Shown in pieces: positions 27,838 through 36,132 of a DNA stretch of 64,000 bases; the first letter of the stretch is position 1; the number at the start of each line of letters is the position of its first letter. The translations under genes were made by a program, and so were the position numbers. This stretch comes from Salinibacterium sp. SWN167 (GTDB lineage Bacteria > Actinomycetota > Actinomycetes > Actinomycetales > Microbacteriaceae): NCBI RefSeq assembly GCF_015864665.1, contig NZ_JADYWU010000002.1:310001-374000 (forward strand), written 5' to 3'. Under the pieces are notes generated by a model. It was not told the DNA's origin, made no database searches, and was given only the letters and a program-made list of their open reading frames with translations.

Positions 27838-29034
27838 GGTGCTGATCGGCTCAGTGTCGGGGATGGGGCTCGCGTCTTTGCCGCGCAGGTCGGGGTGCCA
27901 GCCGCGCAAAACGGTGGGAACGAGCACTCCGAGAGCGGCAATGACGGTGGCAGCCCAGAATCCACCGATGGGGCCATAGGCGTCGATGAGGAAGCCGGCG
28001 ACGGCGGAACCGAGGGCTGCCCCGATCAATTGGCCGGTGCCGACCCAGCCGTACGCTTCAGCGGTATCGCTGAATTTCACGCTGGCAGACACGATCGCAA
28101 AGATGACGGCGAAGGCGGGGGCGATGCCGATGCCCGCGATGAGCAGGGTGATGGAGAGCCACCAGAAGTTGAGGCTGAACATGGCAAGCGCCATGCCGAC
28201 GAACACAATGAACATGCGGCGGGCGAGCGCCCACGGGCCGATCGGCAAGTGCCCGAGGAAGAGCCCGCCGAAGAGTGAGCCGATTGCCCAGATGCCCAGC
28301 ACGAAACCTGCTTGCGGCCCGTCGTGGCCAAACACCGAGACGACGGATGCCTCGACTGCTGCTGCGGCTCCGACGAGCAGGAAGCCGGTGATGGTCGCCA
28401 ACATCACGGGGGGACGACGCAGCACGGTTCCGAAGGAGCGCTTGCTGCGCGGGATGCGCACCTGGCCGACTTCGGGGCTTGCGATGAACCAGGCGCCTCC
28501 GCCGAGCAGGAACGCGCCAGCGACAACGATCGCTGTGGTCGTCGAAATCTGAATAGCGAGGAAGGTTGCCACTACCGGCCCGGCAACCCAAATGATCTCT
28601 TGCGCCGAGGCGTCAAGCGAGAAGAGGGGAGTGAGCTGCTTGGAGTTCACCATTTTGGGGTAGATCGTGCGCACGGCGGGTTGCACTGGCGGGTTGCTGA
28701 GGCCGGCAATGAGCCCCACGACCATGAACATGCCGACGCTGAGAGGAACCAGCGCGATGGTAAAGATGGCGGCGGCCGAGACAATGAGGGTGAGGATGAG
28801 CACTTTGCGCATTCCCCAAATGCCCATCCAGCGGCTCGTGAGCGGGCCGGCAATACCCTGCCCGATACTCGTTGCGGCAAGCACGAGGCCAGCAGCGCCG
28901 TAGGAATTGTGGATCTGTTCGACGTGAAGAAGGATCGCCAACGAGAGCATTCCGCCAGGCAGTCGCGCGGTGAGCTGCGCTGCGATGATTCTGGCGATGC
29001 CCGGAGTTTTCAACAGGTCGATGTATGCGTTCAC
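27826..29034 (-). CDS. MFS transporter
   Basis: 402 residues with about 12 predicted helices, the standard size for a major facilitator. The N-terminus AAQLTARLPGGMLSLAILLH and the loop GPLTSRWMGIWGMRKVLILT (helix 2-3 motif) fit drug/sugar-efflux-like MFS proteins. Start GTG 29034, with GGAG six bases upstream. The last codons lie in a 15-bp tandem repeat whose third unit supplies the stop codon. It is divergent from the nrd genes and convergent with the aldo/keto reductase. Confidence 0.88.
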   Translation of the reverse strand: MNAYIDLLKTPGIARIIAAQLTARLPGGMLSLAILLHVEQIHNSYGAAGLVLAATSIGQGIAGPLTSRWMGIWGMRKVLILTLIVSAAAIFTIALVPLSVGMFMVVGLIAGLSNPPVQPAVRTIYPKMVNSKQLTPLFSLDASAQEIIWVAGPVVATFLAIQISTTTAIVVAGAFLLGGGAWFIASPEVGQVRIPRSKRSFGTVLRRPPVMLATITGFLLVGAAAAVEASVVSVFGHDGPQAGFVLGIWAIGSLFGGLFLGHLPIGPWALARRMFIVFVGMALAMFSLNFWWLSITLLIAGIGIAPAFAVIFAIVSASVKFSDTAEAYGWVGTGQLIGAALGSAVAGFLIDAYGPIGGFWAATVIAALGVLVPTVLRGWHPDLRGKDASPIPDTEPISTLRQ

Positions 29035-29129
29035 AAGAACTCCAGCTTAGCCGTCGAATTGGGCCTCATCCGAGCCGCCGATTGCTGGTTTTATAAGGAA
29101 TTTTGTGGTGTCAGTGGTTATCCCTAGGC

Positions 29130-29157
29130 TGTGGAAAACCCCGCGAAGTTATCCACA
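29130..29157. promoter_or_regulatory. DnaA boxes upstream of nrd genes
   Basis: TTATCCACA at 29149-29157 is the exact consensus DnaA box. TGTGGAAAA at 29130-29138 is a one-mismatch-class box (TTTTCCACA) on the other strand. They lie 125-155 bp before nrdA. DnaA is known to control nrd transcription in Escherichia coli; a similar role here is inferred. Confidence 0.5.
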
Positions 29158-29173
29158 CCTGTGGAGGACACGC

Positions 29174-29221
29174 CCACTACATCTAGGGTTGGCGAGAGGT
29201 GGCACCCACGATATATAGTGG
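29174..29221. promoter_or_regulatory. Two NrdR-box-like dyads, 32 bp apart
   Basis: CCACGATATATAGTGG (29206-29221) closely fits the NrdR consensus (CACwATATATwGTG type). A weaker copy, CCACTACATCTAGGGT, is at 29174-29189. The 32-bp period equals three helical turns, the arrangement known for paired NrdR boxes. NrdR represses ribonucleotide reductase genes when dATP is sufficient. Confidence 0.65.
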
Positions 29222-29282
29222 TGAGACCGCTTGGCCGGGGGTCGCGGTTTTCGAGGTTTTATGGGGATTTTAGGGAGTTTTT

Positions 29283-31721
29283 GTGGCAATCACAGTCGTC
29301 AAGCGCAACGGTACGCGAGAGCCGTATGACGCCAACAAGATCAACCTCGCAATCGAAGATGCCGCCACTGGCCTCGACGACAACATCACGTGGGTCACTC
29401 AGATCGCGTCCGAGCTTGAGTTGACGCTGTTTGACGGCATCACAACGCAGCAGCTCGACGAAGCGGTCATTCAGGTCGCTCTCCAAAACGTAAAAGACGA
29501 CCCGGCCTTCGACACTGTCGCCGCCCGTCTTCTTCTCAAGACCATCTACAAGCGCGTTCTCGGTGACTACTCCGACGCTGCTGACCTCAAGCGCCTGCAC
29601 AAAGAGCACTTCGGCCCCAACGTCATCCGTGGCGTAGAAGAAGGCCTGCTCGACCCGCGCCTCACGAGCATGTTCGACTTGGATGCTCTCGCCGAGCACC
29701 TTGAGCCCGCTCACGATGAGCTGCTCAAGTACATCGGTGTTGTTACGCTCAACAACCGTTACGGCATCAAGGGTCGCAACGGCGACGCCCTCGAGGTGCC
29801 GCAGTACTTCTGGATGCGCATCGCGATGGGCCTCTCGCTCAACGAAGCGAACCCCAACGAGGCTGCCCTCAAGTTCTACGAAAAAATGTCCAGCCTCGAG
29901 TACTTGGCTGCTGGCTCCACTCTCGTGAACGCGGGAACGATCTACCCGCAGCTCGCCAACTGTTTCGTCATGGAAATGCAAGACGACATGGAGCACATCG
30001 CCAAAACGACGCGCGATGTCATGTGGCTCACCAAGGGCACCGGCGGAATTGGCCTCTCGGTCACCAAGCTTCGCGCCCAGGGCTCGCCCATCCGCTCGAA
30101 CAACACGACCTCTACCGGTCCTATCCCGTTCATGCACACGATCGACTCGATCTTGCGTGCGGTCAGCCGCGGTGGCAAGAAGTTCGGCGCCCTCTGCTTC
30201 TACATGGAGAACTGGCACATGGACTTCCCGGAGTTCCTCGAACTCCGCAGCAACTCCGGTGACCCCTACCGCCGCACCCGCACCGCCAACACGGCCGTCT
30301 GGATTAGCGACGAGTTTATGAAGCGCGTTCAAAACGACGACTCGTGGTACCTCTTCGACCCGCTCGAAGTTGCGGACCTCAACGAGCTCTACGGCAAAGC
30401 ATTCTCCGAGCGCTACAACGAATATGTTGCGATGGCTGAGGCCGGCGAAATGCACATGTTTAAGAAGATCGGTGCTCGTGAGCAGTTCAAGTCGATCCTC
30501 ATCTCCTTGCAGACCTCCAGCCACCCGTGGCTGACCTGGAAAGACACGATCAACAACCGTGCGCTCAACAACAACACGGGCACGATCCACCTCTCCAACC
30601 TGTGCACCGAAATCACCCTCCCGCAGGATGAAGACAACGTCTCCGTCTGCAACCTTGCGTCGATCAACCTGTCGCGTCACCTTCTCCCCGAAGGCGGAGT
30701 CGACTTTGTGAAGATCGCTGAGAGCGCCCGACTGGCCGTACGCCAGCTCGACAACCTCATCGACATCACACGCTCCAGCGTGAAAGAAGCAGACTTCTCC
30801 AACGAGCAGAACCGCGCAGTCGGTCTCGGCGTAATGGGCTTCACCGACATCATCGAGAAGCTCGGCTACAGCTACGAGAGCGAAGAGGCCTACGACCTCA
30901 TCGATGAAATCATGGAGCACGTCTCGTACGCTGCGATCGATGCCAGCACCGAGCTCGCGAAAGAGCGCGGCGCGTACACGAACTTCGAAGGCAGCGGATG
31001 GTCGAAGGGCCTCGTGCCACTCGACTCCATCGCGCTCACCGAGGAAGACCGTGGCATCGAGATCAAGGTCAACCGCAAGACTCGCCTCGACTGGGATGCC
31101 ATGCGCGAGAAGGTCAAGGGCGGAATGCGTAACGCAACGCTCATGGCGATCGCCCCCACCGCATCCATTGGTCTCGTTGCGGGCACCACGCCCGGCCTCG
31201 ACCCGCAGTTCTCGCAAATCTTCAGCCGCTCGACCTCGAACGGCAAGTTCCTCGAAGTGAACCGCAACCTCGTTGCGACTCTTCAAGAGCACGGACTGTG
31301 GGAAAAGAACCGCGAAGCCATCCTTCGTAGCCAGGGCGACATCCAGAACGTTGCCGGCATCCCCGACGACATCAAGGCTGTTTTCAAGACGAGCTTCCAG
31401 CTCTCGCCGTATGCCTTCCTTGAGGTTGCCGCTCGTGCCCAGAAGTGGATCGACCAGTCCATCAGCCGCAACATGTATCTCGAGACGCGTGACCTCGGCG
31501 ACATGATGGACATCTACTTTGACGCGTGGTCGCGCGGCGTCAAGACCACCTACTACCTGCACATGAAGCCCCGCCACCAGGCAGAACAGTCCACGGTGAA
31601 GGTCAACAAGTCAGAAGAAATTTCGTCGAGCAAGGCTGCAACAGCCACGGCATCCACATCAACCGCGGGCGCAGCTCCCGCACGCCGAGGTTTCGGCGGA
31701 TTCGCAAAGAAGGCAGAGTAA
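29283..31721 (+). CDS. nrdA: Ribonucleoside-diphosphate reductase large subunit, lacking C-terminal shuttle cysteines
   Basis: 812 residues. An N-terminal ATP-cone (about 3-95, VVKRNGTREPYDANKINLAI) gives allosteric control. Active-site residues are all present: Cys227 (LANCFVM), radical Cys441 with Asn439 and Glu443 (SNLCTE), Cys456 (VSVCNLAS) and the Tyr-Tyr pair in KTTYYLHMK. After that follows a roughly 50-residue Ala/Ser/Thr-rich tail ending RRGFGGFAKKAE. No cysteine occurs after residue 456, so the pair that normally passes electrons from thioredoxin or glutaredoxin to the active site is missing. A separate 26-codon frame two bases downstream supplies a CxxC tail. Start GTG 29283, with GGGAG six bases upstream. 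Confidence 0.95.
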   Translation: MAITVVKRNGTREPYDANKINLAIEDAATGLDDNITWVTQIASELELTLFDGITTQQLDEAVIQVALQNVKDDPAFDTVAARLLLKTIYKRVLGDYSDAADLKRLHKEHFGPNVIRGVEEGLLDPRLTSMFDLDALAEHLEPAHDELLKYIGVVTLNNRYGIKGRNGDALEVPQYFWMRIAMGLSLNEANPNEAALKFYEKMSSLEYLAAGSTLVNAGTIYPQLANCFVMEMQDDMEHIAKTTRDVMWLTKGTGGIGLSVTKLRAQGSPIRSNNTTSTGPIPFMHTIDSILRAVSRGGKKFGALCFYMENWHMDFPEFLELRSNSGDPYRRTRTANTAVWISDEFMKRVQNDDSWYLFDPLEVADLNELYGKAFSERYNEYVAMAEAGEMHMFKKIGAREQFKSILISLQTSSHPWLTWKDTINNRALNNNTGTIHLSNLCTEITLPQDEDNVSVCNLASINLSRHLLPEGGVDFVKIAESARLAVRQLDNLIDITRSSVKEADFSNEQNRAVGLGVMGFTDIIEKLGYSYESEEAYDLIDEIMEHVSYAAIDASTELAKERGAYTNFEGSGWSKGLVPLDSIALTEEDRGIEIKVNRKTRLDWDAMREKVKGGMRNATLMAIAPTASIGLVAGTTPGLDPQFSQIFSRSTSNGKFLEVNRNLVATLQEHGLWEKNREAILRSQGDIQNVAGIPDDIKAVFKTSFQLSPYAFLEVAARAQKWIDQSISRNMYLETRDLGDMMDIYFDAWSRGVKTTYYLHMKPRHQAEQSTVKVNKSEEISSSKAATATASTSTAGAAPARRGFGGFAKKAE

Positions 31722-31723
31722 TT

Positions 31724-31804
31724 ATGAACCGCGAAAACACCGTTGAGGACTACTTCGTACCGGTCGACCCCATGGACGACCTCCAGTGCGACAGCTGCCA
31801 GTAA
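31724..31804 (+). CDS. 26-residue CxxC peptide, detached C-terminal tail of NrdA
   Basis: The ATG lies two bases after the nrdA stop, in the -1 frame; AAGAAGG (31707-31713) ten bases upstream can act as ribosome site. The peptide ends DDLQCDSCQ: an acidic tail with Cys22 and Cys25, like the C-terminal swinging arm of class I NrdA/NrdE. The part before it (ENTVEDYFVPVDPMDD) looks like an ordinary linker. Either the tail is made as a separate peptide by translational coupling, or it is fused by a -1 frameshift, or a one-base indel (real or sequencing) has split the gene. No canonical slippery heptamer is visible in the overlap. The reading frame is certain; its expression is inferred. Confidence 0.7.
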   Translation: MNRENTVEDYFVPVDPMDDLQCDSCQ

Positions 31805-31829
31805 GCGCAGCTACTCACTAACCTCCCCC

Positions 31830-31861
31830 GGGGAACACGACACCACACCGTCGTGTTCCCC
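31830..31861 (+). terminator. 12-bp stem-loop between nrdA tail frame and nrdB
   Basis: GGGGAACACGAC (31830-31841) pairs perfectly with GTCGTGTTCCCC (31850-31861) around the 8-base loop ACCACACC. No T tract follows. It may attenuate or stabilise message between the subunit genes rather than fully terminate. Confidence 0.55.
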
Positions 31862-31905
31862 ACCACACACATCGAGTACCAATCGAGAAAGAAGAAGTCA
31901 CCGGA

Positions 31906-32904
31906 ATGGGAATTCTAGGAACGGGCCTCCAAGACGGCCTCCTGCTGAAGCCGATCAAGTACCAGTGGGCAATGGACCTGTACGACCAGGCCGTCGCCAA
32001 CACGTGGTTCCCTAACGAGATCCAGCTGGGCGAAGACATCGCCGACTTCAAGAAGATGACTGATGAAGAGCGTCACGCAGTGACGTTCCTCATGAGCTAC
32101 TTCAACCCGAATGAGCTGCTCGTCAATAAGGCACTCGCTTTCGGCGTGTACCCCTACGTTTCTGCCGCAGAATGCTCGCTGTACCTCGCGAAGCAGATGT
32201 GGGAAGAAGCTAACCACTGCATGAGCTTCGAGTACGTTCTCGAAACCTTCCCCATCGACCGTGAAGCGGCCTACAACTCTCACGTTGATGTGCCGTCGAT
32301 GGCGCGCAAGGAAGAGTTTGAGATGAAGTACATCCGTCGCATGACGGAGCAAACTCTCGACATCAACACCATCGAGGGCAAGCAGGACTTCATCCGTAAC
32401 CTCGTTGCCTACAACGTGGTACTCGAAGGCATCTGGTTCTACTCGGGCTTCATGGTTGCTTTGTCGTTCCGCCAGCGCAACCTGCTGCGCAACTTCGGTT
32501 CGCTCATGGACTGGGTTGTTCGCGACGAGAGCCTGCACCTCAAGTTTGGTATCAACCTGATTCTCACGGTGCTCGAAGAGAACCCCGAGATTCAGACCGA
32601 AGAGTTCGCTGACGAAATTCGCCAGATGATCTTGGACGCTGTGGAGATGGAAGAGGCCTACAACCACGACCTGCTCCCCGGCGGCATCCTCGGACTCAAC
32701 GCCAACTACATCAACCAGTACGTCAAGTACCTGGCTGACCGTCGTTTGGAAGAGCTCGGATTCGAGGCGCACTACAAGGTCTCGAACCCGGCCAAGTGGA
32801 TGGCGACAGCCAACGACACTCTTGAGCTCGTGAACTTCTTTGAGTCGACCAACACCTCGTACGAGGCCAACGCGTCGGCAACCACCAAAGCTAAAGTCGA
32901 GTGA
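31906..32904 (+). CDS. nrdB: Ribonucleoside-diphosphate reductase small subunit with Phe at the radical-Tyr position
   Basis: 332 residues. Metal ligands are Glu70 (NPNELL), Glu101 and His104 (EEANH), Glu174 (VLEGIWF), Glu208 and His211 (RDESLHL). Spacing is identical to Chlamydia trachomatis R2 (Glu89, 120, 193, 227). The position four after His104, normally the radical tyrosine (Tyr122 in E. coli), is Phe108, and the first ligand is Glu rather than Asp, as in class Ic enzymes that use a Mn/Fe cofactor. Trp34 and a C-terminal Tyr (NTSYEAN) for radical transfer are kept. The class Ic assignment is inferred from these residues. Its stop overlaps the acetyltransferase start by four bases. Confidence 0.95.
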   Translation: MGILGTGLQDGLLLKPIKYQWAMDLYDQAVANTWFPNEIQLGEDIADFKKMTDEERHAVTFLMSYFNPNELLVNKALAFGVYPYVSAAECSLYLAKQMWEEANHCMSFEYVLETFPIDREAAYNSHVDVPSMARKEEFEMKYIRRMTEQTLDINTIEGKQDFIRNLVAYNVVLEGIWFYSGFMVALSFRQRNLLRNFGSLMDWVVRDESLHLKFGINLILTVLEENPEIQTEEFADEIRQMILDAVEMEEAYNHDLLPGGILGLNANYINQYVKYLADRRLEELGFEAHYKVSNPAKWMATANDTLELVNFFESTNTSYEANASATTKAKVE

Positions 32905-33380
32905 GCCTGACCGTTGCGCGGGTCGGTTGGTTAGACCCGCGAGCGGTCGAGCAGCGAGCGGCGATGGATGAAGAGACGGGCGCGATCTATGCCGGCCGTC
33001 AGGCCGATCTTGACGATGCCGGACGCACCGCAGTGAGAGCTGCGTTGACGGTCTCGCCCGATGACATCAGCCACACGCTGTTGGTGCTCGACGGAGACAC
33101 AGTGATTGGGCATGCGGCCCTTCGTCCCTTTGATCAATCGCTTGAAGTGAAAAAGGTCTTCGTCGACTCTAGTCACCGTGGCAAAGGCGCAGCGCGTCTG
33201 CTGATGCTCGAGCTAGAAGCAGTTGCTCGCGAAGCGAATGCACGCTCACTGATTCTGCAGACGGGCAACTTGCAGACGCCCGCAATGGCGCTCTACGAGA
33301 GCCTTGGTTATGAACGCATCGATGTGTTCGGCGGCTACGCAGCGATCCCTTTCAGCGTCTGTTATGAGAAGTCTTTATAG
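32901..33380 (+). CDS. GNAT-family N-acetyltransferase
   Basis: 159 residues. The acetyl-CoA pyrophosphate loop is VFVDSSHRGKGAARLLMLEL (Q/RxxGxG/A type), followed by the typical ARSLILQTGNLQTPAMALYE and ESLGYERI. Start GTG 32901 overlaps the nrdB stop (GTGA), so it is translationally coupled to the reductase operon. The substrate is unknown; a link to nucleotide metabolism is only suggested by position. Confidence 0.88.
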   Translation: MSLTVARVGWLDPRAVEQRAAMDEETGAIYAGRQADLDDAGRTAVRAALTVSPDDISHTLLVLDGDTVIGHAALRPFDQSLEVKKVFVDSSHRGKGAARLLMLELEAVAREANARSLILQTGNLQTPAMALYESLGYERIDVFGGYAAIPFSVCYEKSL

Positions 33381-33455
33381 TCCGTTCAGCTTCGCCGTCT
33401 AAGCTGCACCGGATGGGGGATACCCCTCATCGACCTAACCCGGAACAATTGCACT

Positions 33456-33983
33456 GTGAGTATTTTTCGGCGGCGCCCGCGCCTTAACTTGGGCAAGTTT
33501 AAGGCGCCCGAGCCTGTCGAAGAGGCACCCATCGAACGGGTCGTCGAAGAGGGTGTGCTGATCGCGCGTAATGCCGTGCGCATGGCCGTCAAAAACCGCA
33601 TTATTGTGGATGCCGCCCGTGACCACCTCGACTACGACGACGGTGCGTTAGCTGGCTTGGTGCACGTCGAATTCGACCACCTCGCCGAGCAGACGGAACC
33701 CCTGCTTCGTGGTTCGCACACTGATCGCAACCGCGCCGTGCAGGCGGGGCTCGCTGAGGGGCTGCGCCAAGCATCCATGAATGGCGAACTCATTTCGGCC
33801 ATCATCGATGAGGCGCGCGAACTAGCGTGGAGCGAGATTGGCACGGCGATCATCGCGAAGCTGCGCGATTCGTATATTCCGACCGCTGATCCGCAGTATC
33901 TGAAAGACCGCGATACGCGACTGCGTGAGCTGCGCACCATCAACTTGGCCGAGCTCGAAGCTGCGGCGCAGGGCGAGTACTAA
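33456..33983 (+). CDS. Uncharacterised protein, 175 residues
   Basis: I do not recognise the family. The N-terminus is basic (MSIFRRRPRLNLGKFKAPEP); the rest is mostly helical and charged, with HLDYDDGALAGLVHVEFDHL and a C-terminal segment of Arg/Glu repeats (DRDTRLRELRTINLAELEAA). There is no signal peptide or membrane helix. Codon use matches its neighbours. It starts with GTG. A short hairpin with GATG/CATC and GGGG/CCCC arms (33412-33431) lies in front of it, downstream of the acetyltransferase. Confidence 0.75.
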   Translation: MSIFRRRPRLNLGKFKAPEPVEEAPIERVVEEGVLIARNAVRMAVKNRIIVDAARDHLDYDDGALAGLVHVEFDHLAEQTEPLLRGSHTDRNRAVQAGLAEGLRQASMNGELISAIIDEARELAWSEIGTAIIAKLRDSYIPTADPQYLKDRDTRLRELRTINLAELEAAAQGEY

Positions 33984-34200
33984 GCCCCGCATTCGTGCTC
34001 CGGGGTTGCCGCTGAGCCGTGTATCCGCTGAATATTCGTCACTGCTCTCTTGGCGCCGCAACTACACGGCGCAAGTGAGCGTAATATTGCGCGCACCCGG
34101 GGGTAGGCTTCCAGCGTCGATGATTCAGCGGCGCACCCGTCAGGGGCGACGCCTTATCGCCGGCACCAGCTTTCATCGGGATAAAGAAAAAGGTTGCACC

Positions 34201-35097
34201 ATGAAAATCACCTACGCGCTGCCAGCATTGGCCGTCGTCACCGTTCTCGCACTGTCGGGATGTGTTGATAACAGCACCGACACCGACACCGGTACCACCG
34301 GCGGCAGCACTGTTGAGGTCGGCATTGACGAAGCAGCTGTTGCCCTCTTGCCCGACGACATCAAAGAGGCCGGCGTTCTCGTAATCGGTATCGACCCGAC
34401 CTACGCCCCCAACGAGTACAAGGATGACGCGGGTAACCCCATCGGATGGGAAGTTGACCTCGGCGACGCCATGGCTGCCAAGCTCGGTCTCGACACCCAG
34501 TACCAGCCCTCCAGCTTCGACAAGATCATCCCCAGCGTCACCGGCGGCAGCTACGACATCGGGCTTTCCTCCTTCACCGACAACGAAGAGCGCGAGAAGG
34601 TCGTCGACTTCGTCAACTACTACGAGGCTGGAATCCAGTGGGCCCAGCTCATCGGCGTCGACGTTGACCCCGCCAACGCCTGTGGCCTGACCGTTGCAGT
34701 GCAGACCGCAACGTACGAAGAGACTGATGAGCTTCCCGCCAAGTCGCAGGAGTGCACGGATGCTGGCAACGAGCCCATCGACATCCTCAAGTTCGACACT
34801 CAAGACGAAGCGACTAACGCTCTCGCTCTGGGCCGTGCGGACGCGATGAGCGCTGACTCGCCCATCACGCAGTACGCGGTGAGCCAGGTTGACGACAAGA
34901 TCGAACTCGCGGGCGACTCGTTCGACACCGCGCCGTACGGCATCGCCGTGCAGAAGGATTCAGAGCTCTCCGCGGCCCTTCAGGCTGCACTTCAGTCGAT
35001 GATCGATGACGGAACCTACAAGACGATCCTCGAAGACTGGGGCGTCTTCAGCGGTGCTGTCTCGTCGATCTCCATCAACGCGGCGACCACCAGCTAG
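34201..35097 (+). CDS. Polar amino-acid ABC transporter, substrate-binding lipoprotein
   Basis: 298 residues from ATG 34201, where a lipoprotein signal appears (YALPALAVVTVLALSGC); a longer in-frame extension lacks any signal. The mature part is a family 3 solute-binding protein: AGVLVIGIDPTYAPNEY near the start, GWEVDLGDAMAAKLGL, and a C-terminal SMIDDGTYKTILEDWGVF. It binds amino acids outside the cell and hands them to the permease that follows. The operon is binding protein, permease, ATPase. Confidence 0.94.
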   Translation: MKITYALPALAVVTVLALSGCVDNSTDTDTGTTGGSTVEVGIDEAAVALLPDDIKEAGVLVIGIDPTYAPNEYKDDAGNPIGWEVDLGDAMAAKLGLDTQYQPSSFDKIIPSVTGGSYDIGLSSFTDNEEREKVVDFVNYYEAGIQWAQLIGVDVDPANACGLTVAVQTATYEETDELPAKSQECTDAGNEPIDILKFDTQDEATNALALGRADAMSADSPITQYAVSQVDDKIELAGDSFDTAPYGIAVQKDSELSAALQAALQSMIDDGTYKTILEDWGVFSGAVSSISINAATTS

Positions 35098-35106
35098 GTA
35101 TTGGCT

Positions 35107-36132
35107 GTGTCAGACTCTGGCCGTTCGGCGACACCGTTAAGCGTGTCGCCGAACGGCGCTGACCAAGCGGAGGCAATCAAAGCGATTCGCCTTCGCCACC
35201 CGTGGCGAAATGTTGTCGCGGTCATCCTTGTCGCGATGCTCATTCTCTTCGTCGTCGATGCGTCGCAGCGCGAGGCCTATGGCTGGGAGAACTTCGGCAA
35301 ATACATCTTCGATAAGCGCATCTCTCAGGCCGCCGGTTACACCATTCTGTTGACGGTCTACTCGATGATCATCGCGATCATCCTTGGTGTGACTCTCGCA
35401 GTGATGCGGCTTTCTGACAACCCTGTCGTCAAGGGCATTGCGTGGTTGTACCTCTGGGTTTTCCGTGGAACTCCTGTCTACGTGCAGCTCGTGTTCTGGG
35501 GTCTTTTCGCCACGATCTACTCAACGATCGACGTGGGCATCCCCTTCACGGAGCCGTGGCTCTCCCTGGAAACCAACGACCTCATCAGCGTGTTTTGGCT
35601 TGCCGTGATTGGTCTCGCGCTCAACGAGTCCGCCTACATGGCCGAGATCGTGCGCGCCGGAATCCTCTCGGTCGACAAGGGGCAAGACGAGGCGGCAACC
35701 GCCCTCGGAATGTCGTGGATGCAAACCATGACGCGGGTCGTCATCCCGCAGGCCATGCGCATCATCATTCCTCCCACCGGCAACGAAGTCATTTCGATGC
35801 TCAAAACGACCTCGCTGGTCACCGCCATTCCGTTCAGCCTGGAGCTCTACGGTCGCTCGCGCGACATCTCCGTGGTGATCTTCGACCCGATCCCGCTGCT
35901 GCTCGTTGCTTCTGCTTGGTACCTGCTGTTCACCTCGATTCTGATGGTGGGCCAGTACTTCCTCGAGAAGCGCTTCTCGCGCGGTGTTGGTCAAGCGCGC
36001 CCCGAAAAGGCGGGCACCGAGACCGGAGCGATCACGCTGAAGACTGGTGTCATTCAGACGCCGGGCGCGGCATCCAACACTGAAATCGCACCCGATGAGA
36101 GTACCGATCCGACAGGAAAGGAGCACCAATGA
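35107..36132 (+). CDS. Polar amino-acid ABC transporter permease
   Basis: About 341 residues, longer than the usual 220-250 because of extra N-terminal (about 40) and C-terminal (about 60) hydrophilic extensions. The core has the His/Glu/Gln/Arg/opine permease signature: [20 protein letters not shown] at its start and an EAA loop at [23 protein letters not shown] 35107 is preferred over TTG 35101 because AGGT lies seven bases upstream. Its 3' end overlaps the ATPase start by four bases. Confidence 0.92.
   Translation: MSDSGRSATPLSVSPNGADQAEAIKAIRLRHPWRNVVAVILVAMLILFVVDASQREAYGWENFGKYIFDKRISQAAGYTILLTVYSMIIAIILGVTLAVMRLSDNPVVKGIAWLYLWVFRGTPVYVQLVFWGLFATIYSTIDVGIPFTEPWLSLETNDLISVFWLAVIGLALNESAYMAEIVRAGILSVDKGQDEAATALGMSWMQTMTRVVIPQAMRIIIPPTGNEVISMLKTTSLVTAIPFSLELYGRSRDISVVIFDPIPLLLVASAWYLLFTSILMVGQYFLEKRFSRGVGQARPEKAGTETGAITLKTGVIQTPGAASNTEIAPDESTDPTGKEHQ

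Noticed and set aside
27781-27840. CRISPR-like short repeats
   Set aside because: Three directly adjacent 15-bp units with no spacers and no cas genes; this is a minisatellite.
29259-31577. A 772-codon open frame antisense to nrdA
   Set aside because: It is a shadow of the strongly biased nrdA codon use in a GC-rich genome; composition is Val/Glu/Arg-rich with no recognisable domain, and NrdA is unambiguous.
31700-31725. Canonical -1 programmed frameshift signal at the nrdA end
   Set aside because: GCAAAGAAGGCAGAG contains no X-XXY-YYZ slippery heptamer. Frameshifting is not excluded but no standard signal supports it.
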